NCBI RefSeq assembly: GCF_003583925.1
Contig: NZ_QYCN01000034.1
Span: 1-42,094 of the forward strand
Length of the DNA: 42,094 bases
Reading direction: 5' to 3'
Origin: Hymenobacter rubripertinctus
GTDB lineage: Bacteria > Bacteroidota > Bacteroidia > Cytophagales > Hymenobacteraceae
The notes beneath the pieces are model-generated. The model searched no databases, was not told the origin of the DNA, and saw only the letters and a program-made list of their open reading frames with translations. How positions within the stretch are numbered: position 1 is the stretch's first letter; every line of letters starts with the position of its first letter. This document shows positions 31,305-39,385 of this stretch, one piece after another. A program made the translations under genes and the position numbers.

Positions 31305-32430
31305 AATTATACCCCACGCCCTTTTTCGATTTCACGTCGGCTACGAACTCCTTGACGCGCTGCTCCTCGGTGCGCTTGCAAATGAGCAGTACGTTGTCGT
31401 ACTCGGCCACGATGTAGCCTTCCAGGCCCTGCACGACCACGAGGCGGTCGGAGGGCGTTTTGATGACGCATTCCTTGGTATCGTAGAGCAAAGCGTTGCC
31501 ATCCACTACGTTTTCGTCGGCATCGTGCTGGCCCATGCGGTGCAGGGAGTCCCAGGTGCCCAGGTCGCTCCACCCGAAGTCGGCGGGCAGCACGTACACG
31601 TTGTCGGCCTTTTCCATCACGCCGTAATCGATGCTGATGTTACGGCACAGGCTGTACGCGCGGGTGATGAACTCCTCCTCCCGGGGCGTGCCCAACTGGT
31701 CGGCACCTTCGTCGAATACTTCGGCAATATCGCTCAGGTAGTGATGAAACGCCTGCACGATGGCATCGGCCCGCCACACGAACAGGCCCGAGTTCCAGAG
31801 AAACTCGCCGCTGTTCACAAACATCTGGGCCAGCTCCAGATTGGGTTTTTCGGTGAAGGTTTTCACCTTGCGCAGCTCCGGCGGAAAGGTCCCGTTCTCG
31901 TGGCCGGGCATAACCTGCACGTCGCGGGGCTTCACGAAGTCGTCGAGGAACTGAATGTAGCCGTAGCCGGTATCGGGGCGGGAGGGCTGGATGCCAAGCG
32001 TGATGAGCACGTTGTGGGTGCGGGCTCCATCGAGGGCCGTGCGGATGGTGGCCCGGAAGTTCTCCTCGTGCATCACGGCATGGTCGGCGGGCGTGACCAC
32101 CATCACGGCCTCGGGGTCGAGGCGGGCAATGCGGTAGCTGGCGTAGGCAATGCACGGGGCCGTGTTGCGGCCGATAGGCTCCCCCAGAATCTGGTGCGGG
32201 GCCAGCTCGGGCAGGTGCTGGTGCACCAGGTCGGTATAATCGCGGTTCGTGACGACGAACACGTTTTCGGGCGGACAGATGCCCCGGAACCGGTCGACGG
32301 TGAGCTGGAGCATGGAGCGGCCCAGGCCCAGCACGTCGTGAAACTGCTTGGGGTGATGTGTGCGGCTGAAGGGCCAGAAGCGGCTGCCGATGCCGCCGGC
32401 CATGACCACCAGATAGGTATGTTGTTCCAT
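31303..32430 (-). CDS. manC: mannose-1-phosphate guanylyltransferase
   Basis: 375 aa, the short form without a C-terminal phosphomannose isomerase domain. The nucleotidyltransferase signature is at the start: VVMAGGIGSRFWPFSRTHHPKQF. Then VVTPADHAV, EKPNLELAQMFVNSGEFLWNSGLFVWRAD and the metal/sugar region VLPADFGWSDLGTWDSL follow, all typical of GDP-mannose pyrophosphorylases. It makes GDP-mannose from mannose-1-phosphate and GTP for surface polysaccharide and glycoprotein synthesis. It lies downstream of the arabinose-5-phosphate isomerase gene on the same strand, but a 304-bp gap argues for separate promoters. Confidence 0.93.
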   Translation of the reverse strand: MEQHTYLVVMAGGIGSRFWPFSRTHHPKQFHDVLGLGRSMLQLTVDRFRGICPPENVFVVTNRDYTDLVHQHLPELAPHQILGEPIGRNTAPCIAYASYRIARLDPEAVMVVTPADHAVMHEENFRATIRTALDGARTHNVLITLGIQPSRPDTGYGYIQFLDDFVKPRDVQVMPGHENGTFPPELRKVKTFTEKPNLELAQMFVNSGEFLWNSGLFVWRADAIVQAFHHYLSDIAEVFDEGADQLGTPREEEFITRAYSLCRNISIDYGVMEKADNVYVLPADFGWSDLGTWDSLHRMGQHDADENVVDGNALLYDTKECVIKTPSDRLVVVQGLEGYIVAEYDNVLLICKRTEEQRVKEFVADVKSKKGVGYN

Positions 32431-32734
32431 GAGCGCTAAACCGAAGAGTGCGGGGTGAGAGAGCGGGAGAGTACGTTAAGAAAGTCGGGCCGGCCAGGCC
32501 TGAACCGATGTTCGCTCAAGGTAAGGTACGGAAGTAGAATCTTGCATCCAGGACCGGCGGACAGTGAGTGGCAGGAGCCCCACTGCGGGCTGGCCAGGCA
32601 ATGACGCTCTTGCGGTTAGCGGGCCATCCGGCCCGATTACGCAGCCTCAAACCTACGTAAATTCTTATTTATATAATAATTTTGCTAAAAAATTTAATTA
32701 AATCTATCCCCCCCCCAGTTGTCGCAGCCCTGAG
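32431..32734 (-). other. upstream region of manC with AT-rich stretch and C9 run
   Basis: This 304-bp gap lies between the kdsD stop and the manC start. It contains a sharp AT-rich block (about 32655-32705, TTATTTATATAATAATTTTG) next to a run of nine C (32708-32716), unlike the rest of the region. The AT block could hold the manC promoter. No gene was seen. Confidence 0.45.
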
Positions 32735-33712
32735 CTACACCAGTCCTTCCCGCAGCAGGTCGTGCAGGTGGATGAAGCCGTTGAAGCGGCCCTGCTCCGT
32801 AACCAGGAGCTGGGTGATGTTGCGGGCCTGCATCCGGGCCAGGGCCTCCACCGCAAAATCGTCCACGTCGACGGTGACCGGGTTGGGGGTGAGAATATCC
32901 AGCGCCCGCACCGACTCCAGCCGGCCCTCATACGTGGTGAGCATCCGGCGCAGGTCGCCATCGGTAATAATGCCGACCAGGTTTCCCTCAGCCGTCAGCA
33001 CGGCCGTGGCCCCCAGGCGCTTGCCCGATATTTCGAGAATGATGTCCTTGAGCAGGGCCGAATCCGGCACCTGGGGCTGCTGGTTCTGGCGGCTCAGGTC
33101 GCCCACTTTCAGGTAGAGCTGCTTGCCCAGTGTGCCGCCGGGATGGAGGCGGGCAAAATCCTGGCGCGAGAAGTCCCGGCTTTCGAGCAAGCACACGGCC
33201 AGCGCGTCGCCCAGGGCCAGGGCGGCGGTGGTGCTGGTGGTGGGGGCCAGGTTGTGGGGGCAGGCCTCGCTTTGCACGGGGGCGTGCAGAATGTAATCGG
33301 CCTGCTGGGCCAGGTAGGAGTCGGCGTTGCTCACGAGGGCGGCCAGGGGCACACCCTTGCGCTTGAGCAGGGGCACAAGCACCTTTATTTCGGGTGTGTC
33401 ACCCGATTTGCTGATGGCAATCACGAAGTCGCCGGCCTGAATCATGCCCAGGTCGCCGTGGATGGCGTCGGCGGCGTGCATAAACAGGGCGGGCGTGCCG
33501 GTAGAGTTGAAGGTGGCCACCATTTTGCCGGCAATGTGGGCGCTCTTGCCAATGCCCGTGACCACAACCCGCCCTTGCAGGGAGAGTATGGCCTCTACGC
33601 ATTGTGCAAAATCCGGCCGCTCATCGAGGGCGGCGGCCACCCCCTGGATGGCGGCGGCTTCCTGCTGAAGCACTTTTTTTGCGAGGGTGTTGAGTTCGGT
33701 ATGCGGTTTCAA
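32735..33712 (-). CDS. kdsD: D-arabinose-5-phosphate isomerase, KpsF/GutQ family
   Basis: 325 aa, usual length. The SIS domain shows RVVVTGIGKSAHIAGKMVATFNSTGTPALFMHAADAIHGDLGMI and AISKSGDTPEI, then ALGDALAVCLLE. Two CBS domains follow (about 200-325, with VLTAEGNLVGIITDGDLRR and QLLVTEQGRFNGFIHLHDLL). It interconverts ribulose-5-phosphate and arabinose-5-phosphate, the first step to Kdo in lipopolysaccharide. The apparent start is TTG (33712), as no ATG precedes the conserved region in this frame; translation from a non-ATG start is thus probable. Divergent from recQ. Confidence 0.88.
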   Translation of the reverse strand: MKPHTELNTLAKKVLQQEAAAIQGVAAALDERPDFAQCVEAILSLQGRVVVTGIGKSAHIAGKMVATFNSTGTPALFMHAADAIHGDLGMIQAGDFVIAISKSGDTPEIKVLVPLLKRKGVPLAALVSNADSYLAQQADYILHAPVQSEACPHNLAPTTSTTAALALGDALAVCLLESRDFSRQDFARLHPGGTLGKQLYLKVGDLSRQNQQPQVPDSALLKDIILEISGKRLGATAVLTAEGNLVGIITDGDLRRMLTTYEGRLESVRALDILTPNPVTVDVDDFAVEALARMQARNITQLLVTEQGRFNGFIHLHDLLREGLV

Positions 33713-33880
33713 TCTAAATTTGGTAGTGCGTTGCGAAAGCGGAGCTGCCGGAGAACCGTTGAACGGAGTCAGCGTGCTGCTCCTAACTTCTTCGCTGCGA
33801 GTACTATAAAATTCTTAGATTGAGTGTGGCGACCCGCAAAGGCGGCCGCCCAATCTATCAACCCAATTGAGCAAGTGAGG

Positions 33881-36085
33881 ATGTCGATGCCAGCCGTGAA
33901 ACAACAAGTGCCGCCAGAAGCTGATTTGAAGGGCAAGTTAAAGGAAGTTTTTGGGTACGGGCAGTTCCGCGGCGTTCAGGAAGACATCATCCAGAACGTC
34001 ATCAAGGGTCACAACACCTTTGTTATTATGCCCACCGGGGCCGGCAAAAGCCTGTGCTACCAGCTGCCGGCGCTGGTGCTGCCGGGCACGGCCATCGTAA
34101 TTTCGCCCCTCATTGCCCTGATGAAAAATCAGGTCGATCAGCTCAACGCCTTCGGCGTGAATGCCCAGTTTCTGAACTCCACGCTGAGCAAATCGGAGAT
34201 GAACCGGGTGAAGCGCGACGTCATCAGCGGCGAGGTGCGCCTGCTCTACGTAGCCCCCGAGAGCCTGACCAAAGAAGACACCATCGAGTTTCTGCACAAG
34301 GCCACCATCAGCTTCGTGGCCATTGATGAGGCCCACTGCATTTCGGAGTGGGGCCACGATTTCCGGCCCGAGTACCGCAAAATCCGCGGCATCATCGACA
34401 ACCTGGGCTCCGGCGTACCCATCATCGCCCTCACGGCTACGGCCACGCCCAAAGTGCAGCAGGACATCCAGAAAAACCTGCAAATGGATGATGCCTCGGT
34501 GTTCAAAACCAGCTTCAACCGCACCAACCTCTACTACGAAGTCCGGCCCAAGCACAACACCAAAAAGCAGCTCATCCAGTACGTTAAGCAGCATAAGGAC
34601 CAAGCCGGCATCGTGTACTGCCTGAGCCGCAAGAAGGTGGAGGAAATTGCCGAGCTGCTGCGCGTGAACGATGTGCGCGCCCTGCCCTACCACGCCGGCC
34701 TCGACCCGCAGGTGCGCATGCGCAACCAGGATGCCTTCCTGCACGAGGAGTGCGACGTGATTGTGGCCACCATCGCCTTCGGCATGGGCATCGATAAGCC
34801 CGACGTGCGCTTCGTGATCCACTACGATACGCCCAAAAGCATCGAGGGCTACTACCAGGAAACCGGCCGCGGCGGCCGCGACGGCCTCGACGGCGACTGC
34901 CTGATGTTCTACAGCTACGACGACATTGTGAAGCTGGAGAAGTTCAACAAGGACAAGCCCGTAACGGAGCGCGACAACAGCAAGCTGCTGCTCCAGGAAA
35001 TGGCCAATTACGCCGATTCGGCCGTGTGCCGGCGCAAGCAGCTGCTCCACTACTTCGGGGAGGTGTTTGAGAAGGACTGCGGCTTCTGCGACAACTGCCG
35101 CCACCCCAAGGAGCGGTTTGAGGCCCAGAACGAAGTGCTGCTGGCCCTGAAAGCCGTAGTGCAGACCGGGGAGCGGTTCGGGCTCGACCACACCGCCACC
35201 GTGCTCATGGGCATGTCCAACCCCCACGTGGTCAGCTACGGCCACAACAGCCTGCCCATCTATGGCGAGGGCAAAGACCACGACGCCCAGTTCTGGCGCT
35301 CTTTGCTGCGGCAGACGCTGCTTAACGGCTTACTGGCTAAGGATGTGGAAAATTTTGGCGTTATTCGGATTGCCCAGAAAGGCCTCGATTTCATCGAAAA
35401 TCCGCATTCTATGAAACTCACCAAAGACCACAACTACGACGAAGAAGTGAAGGTGGAGCAGCAGCAGGAAGACGTGCAGCACGCCGCCGGCCACGATGAT
35501 GCCCTGTTTGAGATGCTCAAGTCCCTTCGCAAGAAGGTGGCCAGCCAGAAGAACCTGCCGCCCTACGTGCTGTTCCAGGACCCTTCGCTGAAGGAAATGG
35601 CCACCACCTTCCCGACCAAAATGGAGGATCTGGCGCACGTTTCGGGCGTGGGCCAGGGCAAGGCCCAGAAGTTCGGTACCCCCTTCCTGACGCTCATCAA
35701 GCAGTACGTGGAGGACAACGACATCACGACGGCGGCCGACGTGGTGGTGAAATCGGCTATCAACAAGTCGAAGATCAAGATTTACATCATTCAGCAAATC
35801 GACAAGAAGATGGACCTGGAGGAAATTGCCTCCGCCAAGAGCCTCGAGATGCGGGAGCTGATGGAGGAAATTGAGCACATCTGCTACTCCGGCACCAAGC
35901 TCAACCTGGGCTACTACATCAACGGCGTGCTCGACCAGGCCCGCCAGGAGGAAATCTACGACTACTTCATGTCGGCCAGCACCGACAACATCGCCGTGGC
36001 CCTCAAGGAACTCGGCACCGACGAGTACACCGAAGAAGACCTGCGCCTGATGCGCATTAAGTTCCTGAGCGAAGTGGCGAATTAG
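33881..36085 (+). CDS. recQ: ATP-dependent DNA helicase RecQ
   Basis: 734 aa from the ATG at 33881 (MSMPAVKQQVPP); a GTG at 33824 would add 19 residues. Helicase motifs: FRGVQEDIIQNV (motif 0), MPTGAGKSLCYQLPAL (Walker A), AIDEAHCISEWGHDFRPEY (DEAH box), ALTATATPKVQQDI, and the C-terminal motifs VATIAFGMGIDKPDVRFVIHYD and ETGRGGRDG. Zinc-binding cysteines follow in VCRRKQLLHYFGE and DCGFCDNC, then the winged-helix RQC and an HRDC-like region (about 510-590, MATTFPTKMEDLAHVSGVGQGKAQKFG). The last ~130 residues are an extra helical tail common in Bacteroidota RecQ. It unwinds 3'-tailed DNA in recombination and repair. Confidence 0.95.
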   Translation: MSMPAVKQQVPPEADLKGKLKEVFGYGQFRGVQEDIIQNVIKGHNTFVIMPTGAGKSLCYQLPALVLPGTAIVISPLIALMKNQVDQLNAFGVNAQFLNSTLSKSEMNRVKRDVISGEVRLLYVAPESLTKEDTIEFLHKATISFVAIDEAHCISEWGHDFRPEYRKIRGIIDNLGSGVPIIALTATATPKVQQDIQKNLQMDDASVFKTSFNRTNLYYEVRPKHNTKKQLIQYVKQHKDQAGIVYCLSRKKVEEIAELLRVNDVRALPYHAGLDPQVRMRNQDAFLHEECDVIVATIAFGMGIDKPDVRFVIHYDTPKSIEGYYQETGRGGRDGLDGDCLMFYSYDDIVKLEKFNKDKPVTERDNSKLLLQEMANYADSAVCRRKQLLHYFGEVFEKDCGFCDNCRHPKERFEAQNEVLLALKAVVQTGERFGLDHTATVLMGMSNPHVVSYGHNSLPIYGEGKDHDAQFWRSLLRQTLLNGLLAKDVENFGVIRIAQKGLDFIENPHSMKLTKDHNYDEEVKVEQQQEDVQHAAGHDDALFEMLKSLRKKVASQKNLPPYVLFQDPSLKEMATTFPTKMEDLAHVSGVGQGKAQKFGTPFLTLIKQYVEDNDITTAADVVVKSAINKSKIKIYIIQQIDKKMDLEEIASAKSLEMRELMEEIEHICYSGTKLNLGYYINGVLDQARQEEIYDYFMSASTDNIAVALKELGTDEYTEEDLRLMRIKFLSEVAN

Positions 36086-36098
36086 GGCTTAGATGATA

Positions 36099-36303
36099 GA
36101 GCCCAGAGCCTAGAGCTTAGATATTAGATATTAGAAAAAAGCACGTCATCCTGAGCAGCGCGAAGGACCTTATTACGTGAGAACGACATCGTATTGATGA
36201 CTCGTGCTGATGTAATAAGGTCCTTCGCTGCGCTCAGGATGACGTGCTTTTTTCTAAGCTCCAATATCTAAGCTCTAATATCTAAGCTCTAGGCTCTGGG
36301 CTC
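36099..36303. repeat. long inverted repeat element, family A copy 2, with short internal repeats
   Basis: The core arms (36132-36175 and 36213-36256, 44 bp, mismatched only in the middle) share GTCATCCTGAGC and GCGAAGGA with the element at 29177-29308. Outer arms (36099-36119 and 36283-36303) form a perfect 21-bp pair. Between core and outer arm the right side has AAGCTC(T/C)AATATCT units in tandem, more than on the left. It separates recQ from the converging acetyltransferase gene. Confidence 0.85.
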
Positions 36304-36312
36304 TATAATCGC

Positions 36313-37050
36313 CTACAGCCACACGTGATACACGTGCTCCTCATGCACGCGGCAGAAACCCTGGCGCTCATAGAAGCGGCAGGCCCCTTCATTGTCGAGT
36401 TGGGTGGTAACGTGGATTTCGGGCAGATTCCAGGCGTGGGCGTAGTAAAGCGCGGCATTCAGCAGTTGCTGGCCAATGCCCTGGCTCCGCCGCTCTTCCT
36501 GCACGGCCAGCAGCCCGATGGTGGCGTGGGTGGGCTGGTAGTCCAGGGTGAGCAGGCCGGTGGCTTCCCGCTCCCCAATGGGCTGGTAAATCAAGGTCTG
36601 CCGGGCCAGCTGCCCGCTGATGCTGCGGCGAATCCAGTGGTCGTAGAGCCGCTCGTAGAGGCCGGCCTGAAACGCGGGGTCGAGGCGGAAGCGGGAGTAG
36701 TGGCCGCTCTGGCGGGCCAGCTCCAGCAGGCGGGGCGTCAGCTCCTCGGTGGGGCAGACGTGGGCGGACATGACTTGCGGACCCGCCGCAAGCTTTTTCA
36801 CGAAGCGGGCCTTGCGGTCGGTCAGGCGGATGCGCAAGGTCTGGGCGCTGGCCGCCGACGCCTCATCGGAGGGCTCCACGAACCAGTACAGCAACCGCCA
36901 GCCCTGCTCGCGGGCCTCGGCAATGAGGGCACGTAATTGAATTTCGGAGACATTCGCCCCCCGCAGATGCCCGACCGGAAAGCCGAAGAACTGGCTGTCC
37001 CAGGTTAAGGGTTGGATAGCATAGTTGCCCTGATTGTTTGTCATAACCAT
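36313..37050 (-). CDS. GNAT family N-acetyltransferase (WecD-like layout)
   Basis: 245 aa; the start may be ATG 37050 or 37044. The N-terminal part, with QPLTWDSQFFGFPVGHLRG, resembles the beginning of WecD-type sugar-amine acetyltransferases. The GNAT core is in the C-terminal half: IGLLAVQEERRSQGIGQQLLNAAL (motif A, acetyl-CoA pyrophosphate loop Q/RxxGxG/A) and DNEGACRFYERQGFCRVHEEHVYHVWL (motif B and end). It probably acetylates an amine of a sugar nucleotide or a related small molecule; the substrate is inferred only from the N-terminal similarity. It converges on recQ. Confidence 0.8.
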   Translation of the reverse strand: MVMTNNQGNYAIQPLTWDSQFFGFPVGHLRGANVSEIQLRALIAEAREQGWRLLYWFVEPSDEASAASAQTLRIRLTDRKARFVKKLAAGPQVMSAHVCPTEELTPRLLELARQSGHYSRFRLDPAFQAGLYERLYDHWIRRSISGQLARQTLIYQPIGEREATGLLTLDYQPTHATIGLLAVQEERRSQGIGQQLLNAALYYAHAWNLPEIHVTTQLDNEGACRFYERQGFCRVHEEHVYHVWL

Positions 37051-37128
37051 AGCAATACGATTTAGGCGTCAGGGCTCTGCCGGGCAGCACGTACCGGCAG
37101 GCGGGCGGCTGGCAGGTGCTGCGTAGTA

Positions 37129-37167
37129 TAAAAAAAAACCGTCCGTAACAGACAGTCACGGACGGTT
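37129..37167 (-). terminator. terminator of the bacilliredoxin gene
   Basis: AACCGTCCGT (37137-37146) pairs with ACGGACGGTT (37158-37167), and on the minus strand a long T run (A at 37130-37138) follows. It lies 32 bp past the stop of the minus-strand bacilliredoxin gene. Confidence 0.85.
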
Positions 37168-37198
37168 AAACGAACCAGAATCAGAAAAAGCTAACTAA

Positions 37199-37621
37199 TT
37201 AGCAATATTCTTCAAAAGCCCCTTGCAGGTTGTTCACGATGCGCATCAGGTCGTTGCCTTCGATGTGGTAGCGTTCAATCATGTGGACCAGCTCGCCGTC
37301 CTTGAACAGGGCGATGCAGGGGCTGCTGGGCGGGTAGGGCAGCATGTGCTCCCGGGCCTTGGCAACGGCCTCGGTTTCCATGCCGGCAAACACGGTTACC
37401 AGCTTAACGGGCTTCTTTTCGGAGCTGGAAACGGCCATTTTCAGGGCCGGGCGGGCTTTGGAGGCGGCGCAACCGCACACCGAGTTCACGGCCACCAGAA
37501 CGGTGCCGCTGCCGGGCGTGAGGGCGCTATCAACTTCTTCGGGGGTCATGAGCTGCTCGAAACCGGCCTCGGTGAGGTCCTGACGAATCGGCGCTACCAT
37601 GTATTCGGGATACGTGGCCAT
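37199..37621 (-). CDS. BrxA/BrxB-type bacilliredoxin
   Basis: 140 aa. The family's redox site is the CGC in VNSVCGCAASKARPAL. Before it lie FEQLMTPEEVDSAL and GTVLVAVNSV; after it VFAGMETEAVAKAREHMLPYPPSSPCIALFKDGELVHMIERYHIEG, and the protein ends EEYC. These match the YphP/YqiW (DUF1094) family, which removes bacillithiol from proteins in Firmicutes and may use another thiol or act as a disulfide isomerase here; Bacteroidota often carry it. Monocistronic with its own terminator. Choice between BrxA and BrxB is not possible from sequence alone. Confidence 0.9.
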   Translation of the reverse strand: MATYPEYMVAPIRQDLTEAGFEQLMTPEEVDSALTPGSGTVLVAVNSVCGCAASKARPALKMAVSSSEKKPVKLVTVFAGMETEAVAKAREHMLPYPPSSPCIALFKDGELVHMIERYHIEGNDLMRIVNNLQGAFEEYC

Positions 37622-37799
37622 AGGTGAAAGCTAGGCGTTAGGGTGAACTATTCCGGGGGGCACATTGCCCGGCGGCGCAGTAAAATTACGCAACTGCCGC
37701 CGCACTCCCACGGTTGGCCCCTAAAACCCCGGCCGCCGGTCGGAAGTTTACTACCCGACCGCTTTCTGACGACCACCGCGCTTTTATCTGCTGCCTTTT

Positions 37800-38093
37800 A
37801 TGACGTATCCCGACTTTCTCGCCTCCCAAACCCAGCCCGAACCACCCGCCGGCCTCTCGCCCCTGCTTGAAGCGCTCTGGTACGCCGGCCGCGACGAGTG
37901 GCACCGCGCCCACGCCATTGCCCAGGACAACGAGCACGACCCGCTGCACAACTGGCTGCACGCCTTTCTGCACCGCCAGCAGGGCGACCAGGGCAATGCG
38001 GCCTACTGGTACCGCCGCGCCGGCCGGCCAAATTTTGAGGGCTCCCTGCGCCACGAGTGGCAGGAAATGGCCAAAAATCAGCTGCCCGGGTAA
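37800..38093 (+). CDS. conserved hypothetical protein, small, Trp/His-rich
   Basis: 97 aa from the ATG at 37800. Soluble and rich in aromatic and His residues: SPLLEALWYAGRDEWHRAHAIAQDNEHDPLHNWLHAFLHRQQGDQGNAAYWYRRAGRP, then LRHEWQEMAKNQL. The evenly spaced helices look like a short tetratricopeptide-like fold (two to three helix pairs). No signal peptide is seen. Function unknown; it precedes the TPR gene by about 135 bp, but separate transcription is likely. Confidence 0.7.
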   Translation: MTYPDFLASQTQPEPPAGLSPLLEALWYAGRDEWHRAHAIAQDNEHDPLHNWLHAFLHRQQGDQGNAAYWYRRAGRPNFEGSLRHEWQEMAKNQLPG

Positions 38094-38228
38094 GCCGGCT
38101 TATACAACGGAAACGGGGCTGCGGCGGCTCAGCAAAAGCCAACCCAGGCCGTAGGACCGAAGACGAAGCAGGGCTTCTCCGTAAATAAATTTACATTTAT
38201 CCCGCGCCTCTCAAACCGGCGGGATACG

Positions 38229-39293
38229 ATGCGACAGACTTTTCTCCTCTCCCTTAGCCTGCTGCTGAGCGCGGCTACGGCCCAGGCCCAGGTAGATTCC
38301 GTGCGGGCTTCCACCCTGCCGCCCGACCAGCAGGCCGAGCGCCTCTACAACAGTGGGGTAGCCAAGTTCAACCAGAAAAGCTACCGGGCGGCCTTGCTCG
38401 ACTTCGATAAGGCCCTGACCGCACGGCCCGATTTTGCCAAGGCCTACTACAACCGGGCCGCCGTGCGCTACGAGCTGAAGGAATACCAGCCCGCCGTGCA
38501 GGACTACAACCAGGCCCTGCGCCTCGACCCCAACACCTTCACGCCCTACTTCGGACGGGCCCAGGCCGAGGAAGCCCTCCAGCAAACCGAGGAAGCCGAG
38601 CGCGACTACGGCAAGGCCGCCGAGCTGAAGCCCGACTACGCCCCGGCCTGGTACTACCGCGGGGCCTTGCGCTTCGAGCGGGCCGACTATACGGGGGCCA
38701 AGGCCGATTTCGATGCCGCCCTCAAGGCCGATGCTGCCTACGCCTACGCCTGGCACGACCGGGCCAGCACCCAGCGCCAGCTCAACAACCTGCCCGCCGC
38801 CATTCAGGACTACTCCCAGGCCCTCAAGCTCCAGCCTGAGCTGCTGCCGGCCCTGCTCAACCGCGCCGCCACCCGCCGCCGCGCCGGCGACCTGAAAGGG
38901 GCCTTGCAGGACTACAACGACTACCTGACCCGCAAGCAGGACAATGCCCTGGCCTACACCAACCGGGGCGCGGCCCGCTACGAGCAGGGCAACTACAAAG
39001 CCGCCGTGGAGGATTTCAGCAAGGCCGTGGAGCTGGATGCCGGCTACGCTTTTGCCTGGAACAACCGCGCCGCCGCCTACCTCAAGCTCGAAGACTATAA
39101 AAAGGCGGAAGCCGATGCCGGCAAGGCCATTAGCCTGAACAAGGAGTACGCCGAGGCCTACCTCAACCGGGGCCACGCCCGCGAAATGCTCCGCCTGCCC
39201 GACGCCGCCTGCCAGGACTGGCGCAAGGCCGCCGAGCTGGGCCTCGAAGTAGGCCTGACCCACGCCGCCAACTCCGGCTGCGGGGCCGAGTAA
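38229..39293 (+). CDS. exported tetratricopeptide-repeat protein
   Basis: 354 aa. Signal peptide MRQTFLLSLSLLLSAATAQA is followed by about nine TPR units with the canonical A/Y/A pattern, for example KSYRAALLDFDKALTARPDF, KAYYNRAAVRYELKEYQPAVQDY, then PDYAPAWYYRGALRFERADY and AYAYAWHDRASTQRQLNN. The last unit is shorter and ends in a Cys pair region. TPR arrays bind peptides or partner proteins. It is probably periplasmic, and 92 bp later an OmpA protein with its own TPR part starts, suggesting that both belong to the same envelope assembly; that is an inference. Arg/Ala-rich codon use fits the genome. Confidence 0.85.
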   Translation: MRQTFLLSLSLLLSAATAQAQVDSVRASTLPPDQQAERLYNSGVAKFNQKSYRAALLDFDKALTARPDFAKAYYNRAAVRYELKEYQPAVQDYNQALRLDPNTFTPYFGRAQAEEALQQTEEAERDYGKAAELKPDYAPAWYYRGALRFERADYTGAKADFDAALKADAAYAYAWHDRASTQRQLNNLPAAIQDYSQALKLQPELLPALLNRAATRRRAGDLKGALQDYNDYLTRKQDNALAYTNRGAARYEQGNYKAAVEDFSKAVELDAGYAFAWNNRAAAYLKLEDYKKAEADAGKAISLNKEYAEAYLNRGHAREMLRLPDAACQDWRKAAELGLEVGLTHAANSGCGAE

Positions 39294-39385
39294 GGGGCCT
39301 TGCCCCGCCCGCCCGCCCCCTGTTCGCACTGTTTGCACTGTTTTACCCCCGGGCGCAGCTTCGCCTCGTCCTCCAACCAGCTCCC

